A DNA stretch of 64,000 nt from the NCBI GenBank assembly GCA_012295275.1, contig CM022665.1, positions 37,426,433 to 37,490,432 of the forward strand, read 5' to 3'. Below the pieces are notes generated by a model. It did not search any database and was not told the origin of the DNA. It saw only the letters and a list, made by a program, of their open reading frames with translations. A program made the translations under genes and the position numbers. Position 1 is the stretch's first letter. Every line of letters starts with the position of its first letter. Source of the stretch: Chrysomallon squamiferum. Taxonomy: Eukaryota > Mollusca > Gastropoda > Neomphalida > Peltospiridae. Of this stretch, positions 14,573 to 26,675 are shown one piece after another.

Positions 14573-16306
14573 TCACAATGCCGTTTCCATGCATTCAATT
14601 GTGCGGTAATATCGCTGAGCCGTGTCGGCTGATAAAAGTCTTTGATCTTCGTTGGCTGATCGCACGTCTGCGGTGGAATTATTTAAATCGGGCGTTTCCG
14701 CCAACAGTCGTTGCATATTTAGAGCGTCTTCGTACGCAGGTGGTTGCGTTACGTCACTTCCGGAGGTGTGCACGTCTTCGGGTTGCGTTTCTTCCCCTAG
14801 TTCGAAGATTATGTTTTCGCTCGGCGTGTCTGGACTGACGATACTGTTTGTCCGGCTTGAACTCAGGTTGTGGGAAAGAAAGCCTCGCCTGATTTCAGAC
14901 CGGATGGTGACAGGGGGGAGCGAAGACGGGTAAAAATTGACCGTACGTTCTTCTGTTCTCTCCGGAGAAGGAAGCACGGTAACGGCCCTGGAGAATGTAT
15001 TGAGATGAATAGTACTCGAAGAACGTTTCTGTTTCTTCTGTTTGTTCTTTCTGCGACAGGATCCATTTCGAACAAAGTCCTCCTCCTCCTGTCTCGTTAG
15101 AACATTTCTATCGTCCTCGCCAATGGCAGTGCAGCTATTGTATGTACGAAATCTCATGCTTGACAGAAAATCTCGCGAGAAAAACGCTCTGATGAAGTTT
15201 CCACTGTTTAAAGGTGGAAGCGCGGAAAATGTCAGACTTCGCGGAGGCACCCTAGTGGTGATAAAACCGTTTGCATCGGGAGTGTACCGCTGAATAGTCG
15301 GATCGAATAACAGCGCTTCCGAATAACTGGGTACCAGTATATTGTTGTTTCGGATGTTCATTTCGAAATCCGTGCTGTTCATGGTTGTTGCGCGAGATAT
15401 TGTCGTAGTTGTAGGTACAGCAGTAGCGTTGACGTAGTTTGTTCCAAAGCACTTATGCACATGGTAGTGAAGATGCGCTGTCTTGTACTCTATAATCACA
15501 CGTAAAGGCCACGACAGGAGAAGGAACGATGCCAACCAGAATATTAGATTCGACACGTACCACGGCAAATGATCTGGGTCGGCGAAAGCTATCATGTATT
15601 CCTTGAAATTCACGTTCAGAAGATCCATTCCTTCTCTTCCTTCCATGTAGTCGTCTCTGGTTTCGTATTCCTGGAAAAACTGAGCTCGCTGGTCTTCAAA
15701 CTCACACTCTGCTTCAATTGTTAGAAAGGAAAATCCTTTCGTGAAACGTATTTTGGTCGCAGGGTATTTCTCCAGCGAGATGAGAGTCTTTGATCTGTCT
15801 TTGATGCCACAGTTTGTGAAATTAAACGCTGAACCAGCGGTGCACGAATTCACTCTTTCATAATAAATCTGACTGGAAGTGAAAGCATCTCCATTTCGGT
15901 ATCTCGTGACCTGCCGCGTCCGCCGCACGTAATGGTAACATATGGCCTTCCACCAAATGATGGGCAGCGCTTCCTTCATCATTGCTATCCTGTCGTACAC
16001 AGAATTGATATCCACCTTGTACTGCAGTTCGATTCTTGTGTGGCTGTGCCAGCATTCTACCAAATATACAAGATACAGCATGATGACAAAGGCCACTGGA
16101 ATATATATGTAGCCGTCGTTGCATGGATTGGACCGCTTGAGCGGCGTCAAGGTGATGTAGTAGTCGACGACTTGCTTGTTGACAATCGAGAGACGGCACC
16201 AGGCGACAGCGCCGAGGCAGCCGTAGATGAGTATGGTGAGGATAAGGCACTTCCAGTGAGCGTCATGTCGGAGAGACCCACATAAGGACTGCTTGATAGC
16301 TTTTTG
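14573..16306 (-). CDS. TMEM151: TMEM151 family transmembrane protein, main coding exon (exon 2)
   Basis: This exon encodes residues 12-588 of a multipass membrane protein of the TMEM151 family; human TMEM151A is neuronal and mutated in paroxysmal kinesigenic dyskinesia, and its biochemical role is unknown. Numbering assumes the 11-residue exon 1 proposed at 44252-44284. Three hydrophobic segments lie near 31-50, 77-97 and 261-285. Family signatures include KQSL, HWKCLIL, GYIYIPVAF, YLVECW, YHYVRRTRQVTRYRNGDA, YMEGREGM, FADPDH and SWPLRVIIEY. Two C-terminal motifs known from vertebrate TMEM151 are kept: VPSYSEAL (336-343) and PPAYEDAL (533-540), the latter a PPxY WW-domain ligand. The middle of the tail is Ser/Arg/Lys-rich and likely disordered. 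The start is set by a polypyrimidine-TTTTCAG acceptor at 16307-16309, phase 0. An ATG at 16357 would give an open frame but lies in intron-like sequence before that acceptor. The stop is TGA at 14575-14573. Family assignment is near certain; A versus B cannot be decided. Confidence 0.95.
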   Translation of the reverse strand, partial: QKAIKQSLCGSLRHDAHWKCLILTILIYGCLGAVAWCRLSIVNKQVVDYYITLTPLKRSNPCNDGYIYIPVAFVIMLYLVYLVECWHSHTRIELQYKVDINSVYDRIAMMKEALPIIWWKAICYHYVRRTRQVTRYRNGDAFTSSQIYYERVNSCTAGSAFNFTNCGIKDRSKTLISLEKYPATKIRFTKGFSFLTIEAECEFEDQRAQFFQEYETRDDYMEGREGMDLLNVNFKEYMIAFADPDHLPWYVSNLIFWLASFLLLSWPLRVIIEYKTAHLHYHVHKCFGTNYVNATAVPTTTTISRATTMNSTDFEMNIRNNNILVPSYSEALLFDPTIQRYTPDANGFITTRVPPRSLTFSALPPLNSGNFIRAFFSRDFLSSMRFRTYNSCTAIGEDDRNVLTRQEEEDFVRNGSCRRKNKQKKQKRSSSTIHLNTFSRAVTVLPSPERTEERTVNFYPSSLPPVTIRSEIRRGFLSHNLSSSRTNSIVSPDTPSENIIFELGEETQPEDVHTSGSDVTQPPAYEDALNMQRLLAETPDLNNSTADVRSANEDQRLLSADTAQRYYRTIECMETAL

Positions 16307-18963
16307 CTGAAAATATATTAATAGAAAAATTGTTAAATTCAGTTTAATAGTGGGCATTATAATAATGGTATTAATGATAACGATGTTGATGATAATAAAG
16401 GTTATGATGATGATAAAATAAAGAAAAAATATTGCTATATCACGATCTTAATGATTTAAAAGGGAAAAAAAAAAATTAACCTAGTTTGATTTACTGATAC
16501 GAAAAAGCTGCTGTCCTAAAAGATTGGGCAGCATCTTTACGAATGATATAATTTGTTAGATGAAATGATTTCATTCAACATTTTTGCACAGATATTCACA
16601 TACATTATTTTTCTTTCTTAAAACGTAAAACAGTCAATAAGAATTCCAGTATGCCGTGTGATTAAACAGGTTAATCTATTTTTATTCTCAAGGGACTGCG
16701 ACTACTGAAGAAGAAATGTAAGGTTCAGAGACATTCTTATTTTTGTTTAAGATTTTATTATGAATTTCAGGAAATATAACTGCGACTAGTAATTGAGGAT
16801 TCGTTTTGAATTTTAAAAAGGTCTTACAATTTTATCAAATAATTATGCTCTAAATGTACGAGAGATAGAGAAAGTGATGTCTTTTCGATTAACAAAGAAG
16901 TGAATTTAACTGACGCCTGTGTCATGAGAGTCTAAATTAGTAACTTCTAAAAAAAGACAAATATATTACGCAATATTTCCATTCTATTCTAACCAGAGAC
17001 TGGACTTTTTTCTCTCTTTTAAACCGAATTCTATTTTAAAACCTTCCAAAATCCTTCGAAATGATTCTAATTCGCAGGGATAAAGTTCTCAATGAAAGCT
17101 AATGATCACTAGCACTGACTTGTGGTCGAAGTATAAACAAGCACTTGACGCGTTTCTAATAATTCGTTCTACCACTTGCATGTAAATTCAGCCGTGATTG
17201 GAATCAAATTCTAGCCCTCTTGTCCAGTGGAACATATCCGCAGTACTTGTGCCTAGACGTTATCGAATTTACACGCCGTCGAAACACTCGAGTGACGGCA
17301 GAATATGGTATGGATCGGCCAGCTTCAAAAAGACACTATTTCCATTTTCAGAGATCTCTTTGAGAGAGAAAAAGGGGTGAAAAAAAAGTATTACATTAAC
17401 TTGACTGCTGAAGAGGACTGCAGATAACATCAAAGTAGAGAGAAATGTCTGTGAGGTTCTTTCAAGACCGCTCCAGAAGTAACTCCGTCGTGAATTGAAA
17501 GGCAATTTCATTCTCACCCTTTCCAATATTCCAGCATCCATAGAAGAAATGAAATGATTTTTCTTTTTCATTTTTTCCGCCTACAGCTTTAAAAATTGCT
17601 TAGCGCCTGCGGGCAGATAAAGATTATTTTTCTGACTTGAAGTGATCGTTGTTTTGTTGTGCTTGCATAACATTCACTCCCTGACCCTTGTGCATGACAG
17701 ACGCAGTAAATATATTTTATTTACAATAGCTTGCCGGGAATATAGCATTTCTAAAGCTAAAAAAAAAAAAAGATTTAAATTTTTTATTAGTCGCGTCAGC
17801 GAAAAACGTAAGCTTGCGTTTGAAAAAAATTGTTTTGTCGTCTGGGTTCTCAGTGAAAGTTAAAGAAGAACAGTGTCTGTGGACAGTAATGAAATGTTCT
17901 GTCATTTCCCTTAATGAAACTAGAGTGTCTCTATGAAAGGAAGTGACTTCATTTGTCAAATTTTGATAAATCGATACACATGAGTAATGCATGTTTTGTG
18001 CACTTCTGAATTGAGTTAGCCGAAATATATTTTACTCAATCAATCAATATTCATTTTAAATAAGCCCGTTGGCTTTACGGGAATTTAGTTCTTTTCAGAA
18101 TCTTACACAAGAGTAAGTTTATTGTAAATAATTAGCGTTGATTCAGTGAAGCAGTGGTGTTACGTACATAGTCGTGATCAATAACAAAATTAAGTTCGGT
18201 TTCCTCTGATTTGCGCAGTAAATGTGCAGACGTTTAAAATAGATATTTTGGAAGTTATGGCAAGTAAATTGTTTCCTGAGAAAGGACCTTTATTTTCATA
18301 AAGATAAATTCGCAGACATTCAAACACAAACACATGGCACACATTCAGGCATATACAAACAAATAAGCATGGGTACACACATACGAACACGTGCATGTAC
18401 GTATATAGACATTCAGATGTATACAGAGTTGTCTAAATTTTGTTCCTTGAGTAAAAATTACACATTTGTACAGACGCTGTGATGAGATTATCAGCAACGT
18501 CATCGTGACCATCATCATTCTCTGCGTTATGCTGACATTTAATTGGTTAACAGCATCGATACAACACATCTATGTTGTATTGAGTGATGTCTAATTAATA
18601 TATTAATACAAAAAGTTAATAAGTAATAAGCATTTACAACAGACAATTTCTAGTCAAAAATAACCATCAGGTCTGATTATAAACATATATGCTTCAGTTT
18701 GCTATCCTTCCAAGCTCCGATGTGATTAAGGGCAGAAGCCATAGTGCTTTCTGAAGATATATTATGTACCATATGTCAAACTGTTTATCTTTTTAAAACA
18801 ATTTATGATCCGCTTGCTAATCTGAAAGAGAGTGGATGTACTATGGCAATAAAACTATCTCGTTAATTCAAATATACAGGCTTTCAGAATGCATTAATGC
18901 AATACAGATAAGAATGAAATATTTAGTTTTCTCAACCAAGGGATTGTTGTTGTTGCGGTGTGT

Positions 18964-18986
18964 ATGTGTGTGTGTGTGTGTGTGTT
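18964..18986 (+). repeat. (GT)n microsatellite
   Basis: A short GT dinucleotide run of about 23 bases in the TMEM151 intron. Confidence 0.85.
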
Positions 18987-19127
18987 AAATTTTGTAATAA
19001 TCCTTGGCTTTTAAGTACATGCATTTTTTATTGTAGGTGTATCTTTTTACATCATTTATTATTTACTTACTTTGTTTAAATAATGAAATCCTCAGCTGAT
19101 AAAGCAATAATCAGTAATTAATAAAAA

Positions 19128-19159
<32 letters not shown>

Positions 19160-19249
19160 CATCAAGCTGCTTAACACTGATATGGAAAACTCAGTGAAAT
19201 TAAAATTACCATTTCCCCATATGTAACTAATAAAGCACCTAAATGCCAA

Positions 19250-19600
19250 GAGAGAAAATTTGTGTCCTCAAATGACCGAGCCAATATTGCTGATTGTATG
19301 TCGTGTCGCATTACGTATTAAATCACTTTGCCGTGGATGTATTGTAAAGCTGATAGTGGCCGAATGAATATAGTAAGGTTTCTACCAACAAGCAATTTTG
19401 CCGCATTACCCGAGTCAACGCGATATTGGCTTTATATCAAATAGGATTTACGCCCAATAAATCAAGGTGATTGAGTTCAATGGGAAACATGATCACCGAG
19501 TGATTTTTCAACTGGCTATATTGGTAATTGGCTGTGGAATTATGAGCCATATGGCCAGACCGATCGACTAACAATGGTTAGTTCGTGCTGACCTGAAAGA
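19250..19600. other. Repeat-free island, candidate conserved non-coding element
   Basis: About 350 bases with balanced composition and no microsatellite, unlike the surrounding sequence. The segment ATATTGG or its complement recurs (near 19282, 19423 and 19518), with CCATATGG near 19549. There is no open frame or splice-bounded exon. Regulatory function is a guess from composition and position inside a long intron of a probably neuronal gene. Confidence 0.3.
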
Positions 19601-20708
19601 AGGAAAAGTAATATTTGTTTAGTAGAACCGCAGAACTTTCATTAATCACAGACTGTAGGTCTTAGGATTAAAACACTTTGTAGCTGGAGGTCGGTCTTGT
19701 AAGTGGAGTAGTCCATCATTCCAAGTTACGAGATCATTTTACACACTTTCCATTTCTGGTAAACAAATCAGAAATGGTTATTTAATGATCAACAGACATG
19801 GTTGATAGATATCACGTTTCTCAATTTCCTTTCCGATTCGATCAGTTTGGCCTACACGTTTTCTGTTTTTAAACAATGATTAAAATAGAACAGAGAAATA
19901 TTTGACAGCACACATTAAAATATCCTGTTTACATGGTTTTCTGTTTGTCACTTTGGCTGTATGGCTCTCTGTCTGTCTATATATTCAATATCCCCCCAAA
20001 ACTCTGTTAAAGTAACCTATTTCATTTTTTTAATAAAAAATACAAACATTTGCAATAACATAGATTTTAAAACAGTATCCAACAAGTAAAATTTTAGAAA
20101 GAAAATAGTTTAAAAGCTTTTCTAAAGTTGTTTCATTTACCATCTCATTAGGTTAGTTTTAAGAGAATGAACGAGCTTTGCAAAATAATTGATCTATATA
20201 TAGATTTAACTTCAAATCGCTGATAAACTGAAAAGAAACAAAAACAGAAGACGACGACGACGAAGAAGATGATGAATATATTGAAGAACAACATCAACAA
20301 GTGATCTACAGTATTCGAAATCGAGGATTCAAAATGGCGGAAATATGACCTTAACACGATAGAAATTTTGAGAGTTCATAGTGAGGTTACCGGAAGTTGT
20401 ATTATGTTCATAGCGCATTACCAGAATTGTGCTTGTGTCAGTTGAATAGGATGTCTTGAAGCCACAGGAACTGAATTAATCGTCTTCCCTTATGAAACGA
20501 ATGCGTTTGCAGCCCTTCAGGAAATTGTTTGAGAAGATTCGTGTGTTCAGACATTAATTACCGCAAATCGCGAGCAATATGACACTGTGGAGTGTCCATA
20601 AACGTTGAATAGATATAACGACAATAAATCAATAACAGATTTTGTAAGACCAAATTTTCATATATATTCCATACCGCAACAAGCCTTAATGATCAACAGT
20701 TGTTCCAG

Positions 20709-20710
<2 letters not shown>

Positions 20711-20736
<26 letters not shown>
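20711..20736 (+). repeat. Poly-A tract
   Basis: About 26 consecutive A residues with non-repetitive flanks. Confidence 0.9.
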
Positions 20737-20739
<3 letters not shown>

Positions 20740-22739
20740 AGAGTATCCCGAAGCGTTGAAGCAGACGATCTAAAAGAACACAAAAAGATCAAACTCTTCT
20801 TCCGAGTTCTTCTGAAACTGAAGTCGATGAATAAGAAGCGTAAGAGGAATTTATTAAAAATTTCACTTTCTTTTATGTCTTTGTTCAAATCGTCGTAATA
20901 GCTAACACGAACTAACGATATTCATTTGGGTATGAGTGATGATAAATAAAGATGATTGATTGTATTGCATTGTGTGACTGTCAAAATGAAACAAATTTTT
21001 ATATAAGCGAAACACCTTGAGCAGTAATTAATTATTAACTAAAGAAAGAAAAAAAAAAAAAGGTTGATGAAAAGATAAGAAATTTAAATGATCGTTTGAT
21101 TCAGATAATTAAAAACTGATGCAATTTATTTTTGACCACAGATCTGTTTGTAAGATGTTTTTTATTAACAAGATTTGTACTGAAAAATGTCGATTCCAGG
21201 AAAGAAATGTCTGACTCTGTATTTGCTAGGTTTTAACGATATAAGCTTTTTATTAACTTAGAACGATTTGAAAATTCCCATTCGATAACTTAGCAATGCA
21301 TGTAATAAATATTGATGTTAAAACCTATTTATTGAATTGGTTAGTAAAGTAACTTTTATGTATCATGAGAAGAGATTTATAGCTAAAAATATTTGTAAGT
21401 GATTGTTTCATTTGTAAGAAGAAAACCAATACTAGTCTTGTTACAAATGAAGTATGAAAATAAAATAACGTTATTGTTCTTTTATACTGCGATCTTGAAA
21501 TAAAAATAATCTTTTTATATTATCATTTAACTTTTGGGATTCGATACGAGAAACGATTTACATCTAAACTGGCTTTAGCGAATCATCGAAGGAGAAAACA
21601 GAAAAAGAGAAATATCTAATATTATATAATTACTTTTGTTTTCAATATAAAATCCACTGTCGTCCCTGTTGAACTTAAACAATCACAAAACCATAACAAG
21701 ACATTCAGTTTAGCTGTTGCTTTATGACAGGAAATGCGTAATTCTTGCACAGATATAACAGTTAATTAATCGATATAGGAAAGCAAAATCCTGCTACAAT
21801 AACTTGGATTGTCAGTATAGTCTTTGGCCGCGCCTTTCAAAAGGCTCTTTTGGCGATGTTTGGGCCGCCGGATCGATGGTAAAACACACAAGAAACCTAA
21901 CCCGTAAGTGGATCATTCTGTTTTTATTGAGGTTGGCATGAAGGTGAATACAGTCCAGACATGGTAATAAATTGTTAGTTTGAAACCTAAAGAGGTCAAC
22001 AATTATTTTAACCAACAACCCAACGGTTTGCTTTGATTTGAGACACTTTTCAGTAATAAGTCAATACATTCGTTTCACTTTCTCAAAATGGCAACTCTCC
22101 AATACGTTCTGGACTGTCTGTGTCTGACTCTCGCTTCATTTCTGGTTACGACGACAGACATGTTATGAAACATTTTTGTAGAAGGTTGAAATGTTAATTG
22201 CAAGAATCCATAACACAGCACGACAGAGCATGTCATAAAGTAACACAGCACAGCATAACACAGCTCGGTATACTTAAATAAATAAATAAATAAATAAAAG
22301 AAAATAAAAGTAATAAAAATAACTAAATAATATGGAATGGCATTTTAACGTAATAACCACAATTTTATAACGTATTATAACTTTATTTTTTCTTTCTTTT
22401 TATTTCTTTTCATTTTATCTATTTGCTTTTGTAAATATCACGAGTAATAACGTTTTTGTATCGGTTACATTACAATGTATTTCACCATCATCAGAATACA
22501 TATTTAATTATGTAATTTAAATGATTTTATCGGTTTTGAATCAAACATGATATCCAGCATCCACGATCACGGTGTTTACTTGTTTTATCTATTAGCATCT
22601 ACTGAGTTCAAACACAATATCCTAAATTATTTGTCCAAAATCTGTCTTTGAACTTAACGTTAGTTTCAGTTTTGCATATTAGCCTGTTAAAACTGACATA
22701 AATCGAGAAACAGTGGCCTTAAGTTTTTCAAATTAGTTT

Positions 22740-23150
22740 TAGATAGGCGTCGAGACCAGCGCGCCTCTGGGACCAACATTCTAGTGCCCTAAGTTTAGGA
22801 AGCAGCCAGTACTTCTGATTAAGATGAATCTTTAGTAAATTAATTTAAAATAATCCATCTCTTACAGATTACTCTTGTATCAGCTGCAGACATCTACAAG
22901 TTTATTCCCAGAAGCCATATTACAAGAGCAGCGAATCCAAAATTCGCCAGCAGTTATTAACTAATAATTTCTCGAACCAACTGGCATCGACATTGCAAGA
23001 TAACTATCTCGTTTCTGTATTTAGCGTGATGTTGAATGGACATCAAGTACCACGAAACTGTAACCGTTCGCGTTAAAAAGCGAGGCTCTGTGTCAGCGCG
23101 GTAGGAAAACGTTAGCCTGAAGTGTACTGGAGTTAATTTGGCAATACTTG
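22740..23150. other. Repeat-free island in TMEM151 intron
   Basis: About 400 bases of more GC-balanced sequence with CpG-containing words (for example near 22750-22765 and 23068-23105), lacking simple repeats. No coding potential is recognised on either strand. It is listed as a possible regulatory island. Confidence 0.25.
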
Positions 23151-23532
23151 TGATTTTTGGCGATTGAATTTGCTTACGTCTACGTGTAAATATAGTTCGG
23201 TCTATCTTAGCGCGTTATCAGAAATGATCTTAATAACTTGTAAAACTTTAAAGATGTTTTTAATCGAATCAAGTCTATCGTGAAAAGTAATTCCATGGCG
23301 TCCCATGTGGGTCATCTGTTGTTATTTGTTATGGTTACGTCAATGTCTAATATAATTGTGTGCAGTTGTAAATAACGCATACCAAGAGAATATTATGGAA
23401 ATAATTTTGGAGGGATGTTTATGCGTTTATATAGTTTAAGGTTGTTGTGACATACACAAAAACAAAACAACAAGAGAATGTGACAGAAATGGAAACAAAG
23501 GACGAGTGAGATTATATATTTATGGGTATATA

Positions 23533-23652
<120 letters not shown>

Positions 23653-25299
23653 TTTAAAACAGAACTTTAAAATCATATTCTTACATAATGTCCATATTCA
23701 TTTAAATACATATATTTTTTTTAACATGATAAATAAATAAAGGTTAGAGATAATGTGTACAGTTCATACTTAAAACTGGACCTTCGTTTTATTAAACGAG
23801 ACCTTCTAACAGAGTACAAATATTTTTGTAAAATAATTAAACAAACGACTGTTAGTTTTTCATATTTGTCATGTCTTTGGTGGCGAGTAATCTTAAATTG
23901 TTAAAGCGACGAATATGGAAGATGATGCAAGGCAAACATTAGCAAATGAAGGTTTGAGACATTTATTCCTGTGTACGCGATATAGTTCAGTTAATTGATG
24001 ATCCATGCTTTCAGGAATTATTATTATTATCTTCTCTCTCTCTTTTTTTATATCTATTCTACTATGAAGCAGGTTCCCACTAAAACTGGAGTTGCCGTAT
24101 TACTATCACTGTGAATATTACATATGCCGTTTGAAAACATCAACGAAATGATTAATGTTGTCTTCAAGTCAAAATGCATTAGGAAGCCACAAATCAAAGC
24201 AAACATTGGAAGGAAAGCTAATAAACCTTTTAGACATTTCTTTATGAGACACATCAGTCAGTTAATGAATGTTTGACGATATCCAGAATGAGTGAATAAA
24301 GCATTGCTTGTTGTACAATGAGCAAAATGCATTTTTGATGAAATCTCTGTCAGAAATATGAAGCAGCATATTTCAAACATTTATTGATTTGAAATCATGA
24401 TTTTGCCTTTAAGGGATATAAGCAAATTTATTTAACCCTTATTTCTTCAGAAATAACTTTTAAGTATCAGAAAAATATATGTAGCGAACAGTTCACAAGA
24501 TACGGGTGAACAATCGTGCCAATATTGTGATTTTAGTGTTATATATCGCAATGAAATATTTTATATCTGTTTGGATAAATCCATACCCAAATTCAAACAA
24601 AAGAATGGATTAAAAATGTTCATGCAGACACACACGTAAACAAACAACAAATACAAAAACAGATTCAGTTAAGCGCGTATAATAAGAAAAGACAAATAAA
24701 AAGACGTAGTTAATTGAACTCAAGGGCTGGAAGATACTTTATTTAACAATTATCTGTGGATTCACTTTACAACATCACCCGAAGTGATTAAAAAGCAATA
24801 ACAACAACTGTAACTGAACTCCTTGGCGAACCTTTTGATTTATTGTCCTTTTTACCAAATGCCCAACATATGATTCATCAAAGGCTTCTTTCCTGTGTAC
24901 AGGAAGGTGTTTATAAAAAGTCCCTTACTGCTAATCGATAACAAGGACAAGGAATAGGCAGTAGTAGGTAATTCTCTCTCTTTTTATCGCAATACAGCAG
25001 TGTGCTTGACACCCAGTAACCGTTAACAGCAACATATGTTGAGATGCCATTAAATATTCATCCGTTTAAATTATTCGTTCAGATCTCCATAAAATTTCAG
25101 TGTTAATTAAAATCGTATTAAGAAGTATGAAAGAACGTCTGTCATAATTTACACAGAAATAAACAATAAAATCACACTTCTGTGAAAATATTTGCTATTC
25201 AAAAAACTATTCCTCGGCAAAAGATCTCTCTTATTTAATCAAACTGTAGAGAACTCTCTAGGTGAGGTAACGACCTCCACCAAACATTCTAATTACTTC

Positions 25300-25890
25300 A
25301 GGATACTATCATATGTTTTATTAATGCGAGGAAGCAACCACTGACGGCGTCCTCTTGACAGACTGAAGAAGTGATTGCAGTCTCAAGACGGAGATATTGC
25401 CCATCTCGTGACCACCCATCCCTGATGAAGTGACCCAACGCGACAAACATCAGCCAGCGATCACTTAGCATTGGCGTTGTGCAGGTTCTACTTTGCCGAT
25501 CATACATATCAATAGAAGAAGAGGGATTCCCTGCAATAACATTATTCCAATTTACAGACACAATTATATCTCTTACGGCGTATACATTATTCATTGGTTT
25601 GTCCATTACCGTTGGGTTCTGATTGACAATATCAAACGGCGACTGTTGCCGTATTCACTGGGCAGACATTTAATGAACGGTTAATAGAAGTTTTGTTTTT
25701 GTTTTTATTGTAAGTGAACGGGCGCTCTGCAGCAGTTTTGCAGCAGGAAGGCTGGTTTCCGTGACATGTACGACATGATTGTTGTGATGTATTCATTACA
25801 ATTAGCGCAAGGCTGACTTCCAACTGCACTGAATGTCGCTCAGTGGCCGTGCGTCTGCCCGGTGTGCAGAAAAGTGTGTAGAAATCGATC
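25300..25890. other. GC-balanced island with overlapping short open frames, function unknown
   Basis: Composition is clearly less AT-rich here than around it. A 102-codon minus-strand frame covers 25298-25606, with 80-90 codon frames nearby. I recognise no domain, and splice signals do not bound any frame. It could be a diverged repeat fragment, a regulatory element or an unannotated exon. Confidence 0.25.
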
Positions 25891-26180
25891 ATTCAGATTT
25901 TTCATTTAACTTTTAATCATTCGGTTTTTCAATCCATTTTATGCCTGCTGAATGTAGCATTTGTTTTGAGGCAACAAAAAAAAAAAAAAAAAAAAAGAAA
26001 TCAAATATATAAAACGCTAATCTACCGCAAACATCGTCCTCAGAGATTGGAATTAAAATATGTATCTTTCATATTTCGACCGAAGAATGTCTCTCTTGAG
26101 TATACCAGCGACATTTTACATTAATAAAGTTAATACTGCTTGAATTTATAAAACAGAGAAACGCCTTGTAATGAATTACT

Positions 26181-26181
<1 letters not shown>

Positions 26182-26221
<40 letters not shown>

Positions 26222-26248
26222 TCTCTCTCTCACACACACACACACAGA
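26182..26248 (+). repeat. (CT)n followed by (CA)n microsatellite
   Basis: About 36 bases of CT repeat, then CACT and CT words, then a CA run to about 26247. Confidence 0.9.
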
Positions 26249-26576
26249 ATAGAAAACATTTTAAAATAATAAACTAACATTACTGCGAGAAACGGTATTA
26301 AATGGAAGTTTGAAAGACAGTTATAAATCGAAACGTTGTCGGCAAGGATCGAAATTAGATTAAATTGAAAACGTATAGCAACCCAACAGACTCCTCCCAC
26401 ACACATAAAAAAAATAATAATAAAATAAAAAAATAAATAAAAACTGTTTTTTTTTTTTTTAAATAATAAAGAAAGAAAGAACCCAAAATAAATAAATTTA
26501 AAAAAAAAAAATCCAATGACAGATATATTGACATTCAGTTGGTCTAAAGGCCACAGATAACATCCCCCCTCAACAG

Positions 26577-26610
<34 letters not shown>

Positions 26611-26640
26611 AAAAAAGGAAAACCAAAAGGAAAAAAGGAG

Positions 26641-26671
<31 letters not shown>
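26577..26671 (+). repeat. Two long poly-A tracts separated by A-rich spacer
   Basis: About 32 A residues (26577-26608) and about 31 A residues (26641-26671), with an A/G-rich spacer. The phenylalanine-rich minus-strand frame here is an artefact. Confidence 0.9.

Positions 26672-26675
<4 letters not shown>

Noticed and set aside
16307-16357. ATG at 16357 as the TMEM151 start
   Set aside because: It would add 17 residues encoded by the pyrimidine tract and TTTTCAG acceptor. These do not resemble TMEM151 N-termini.
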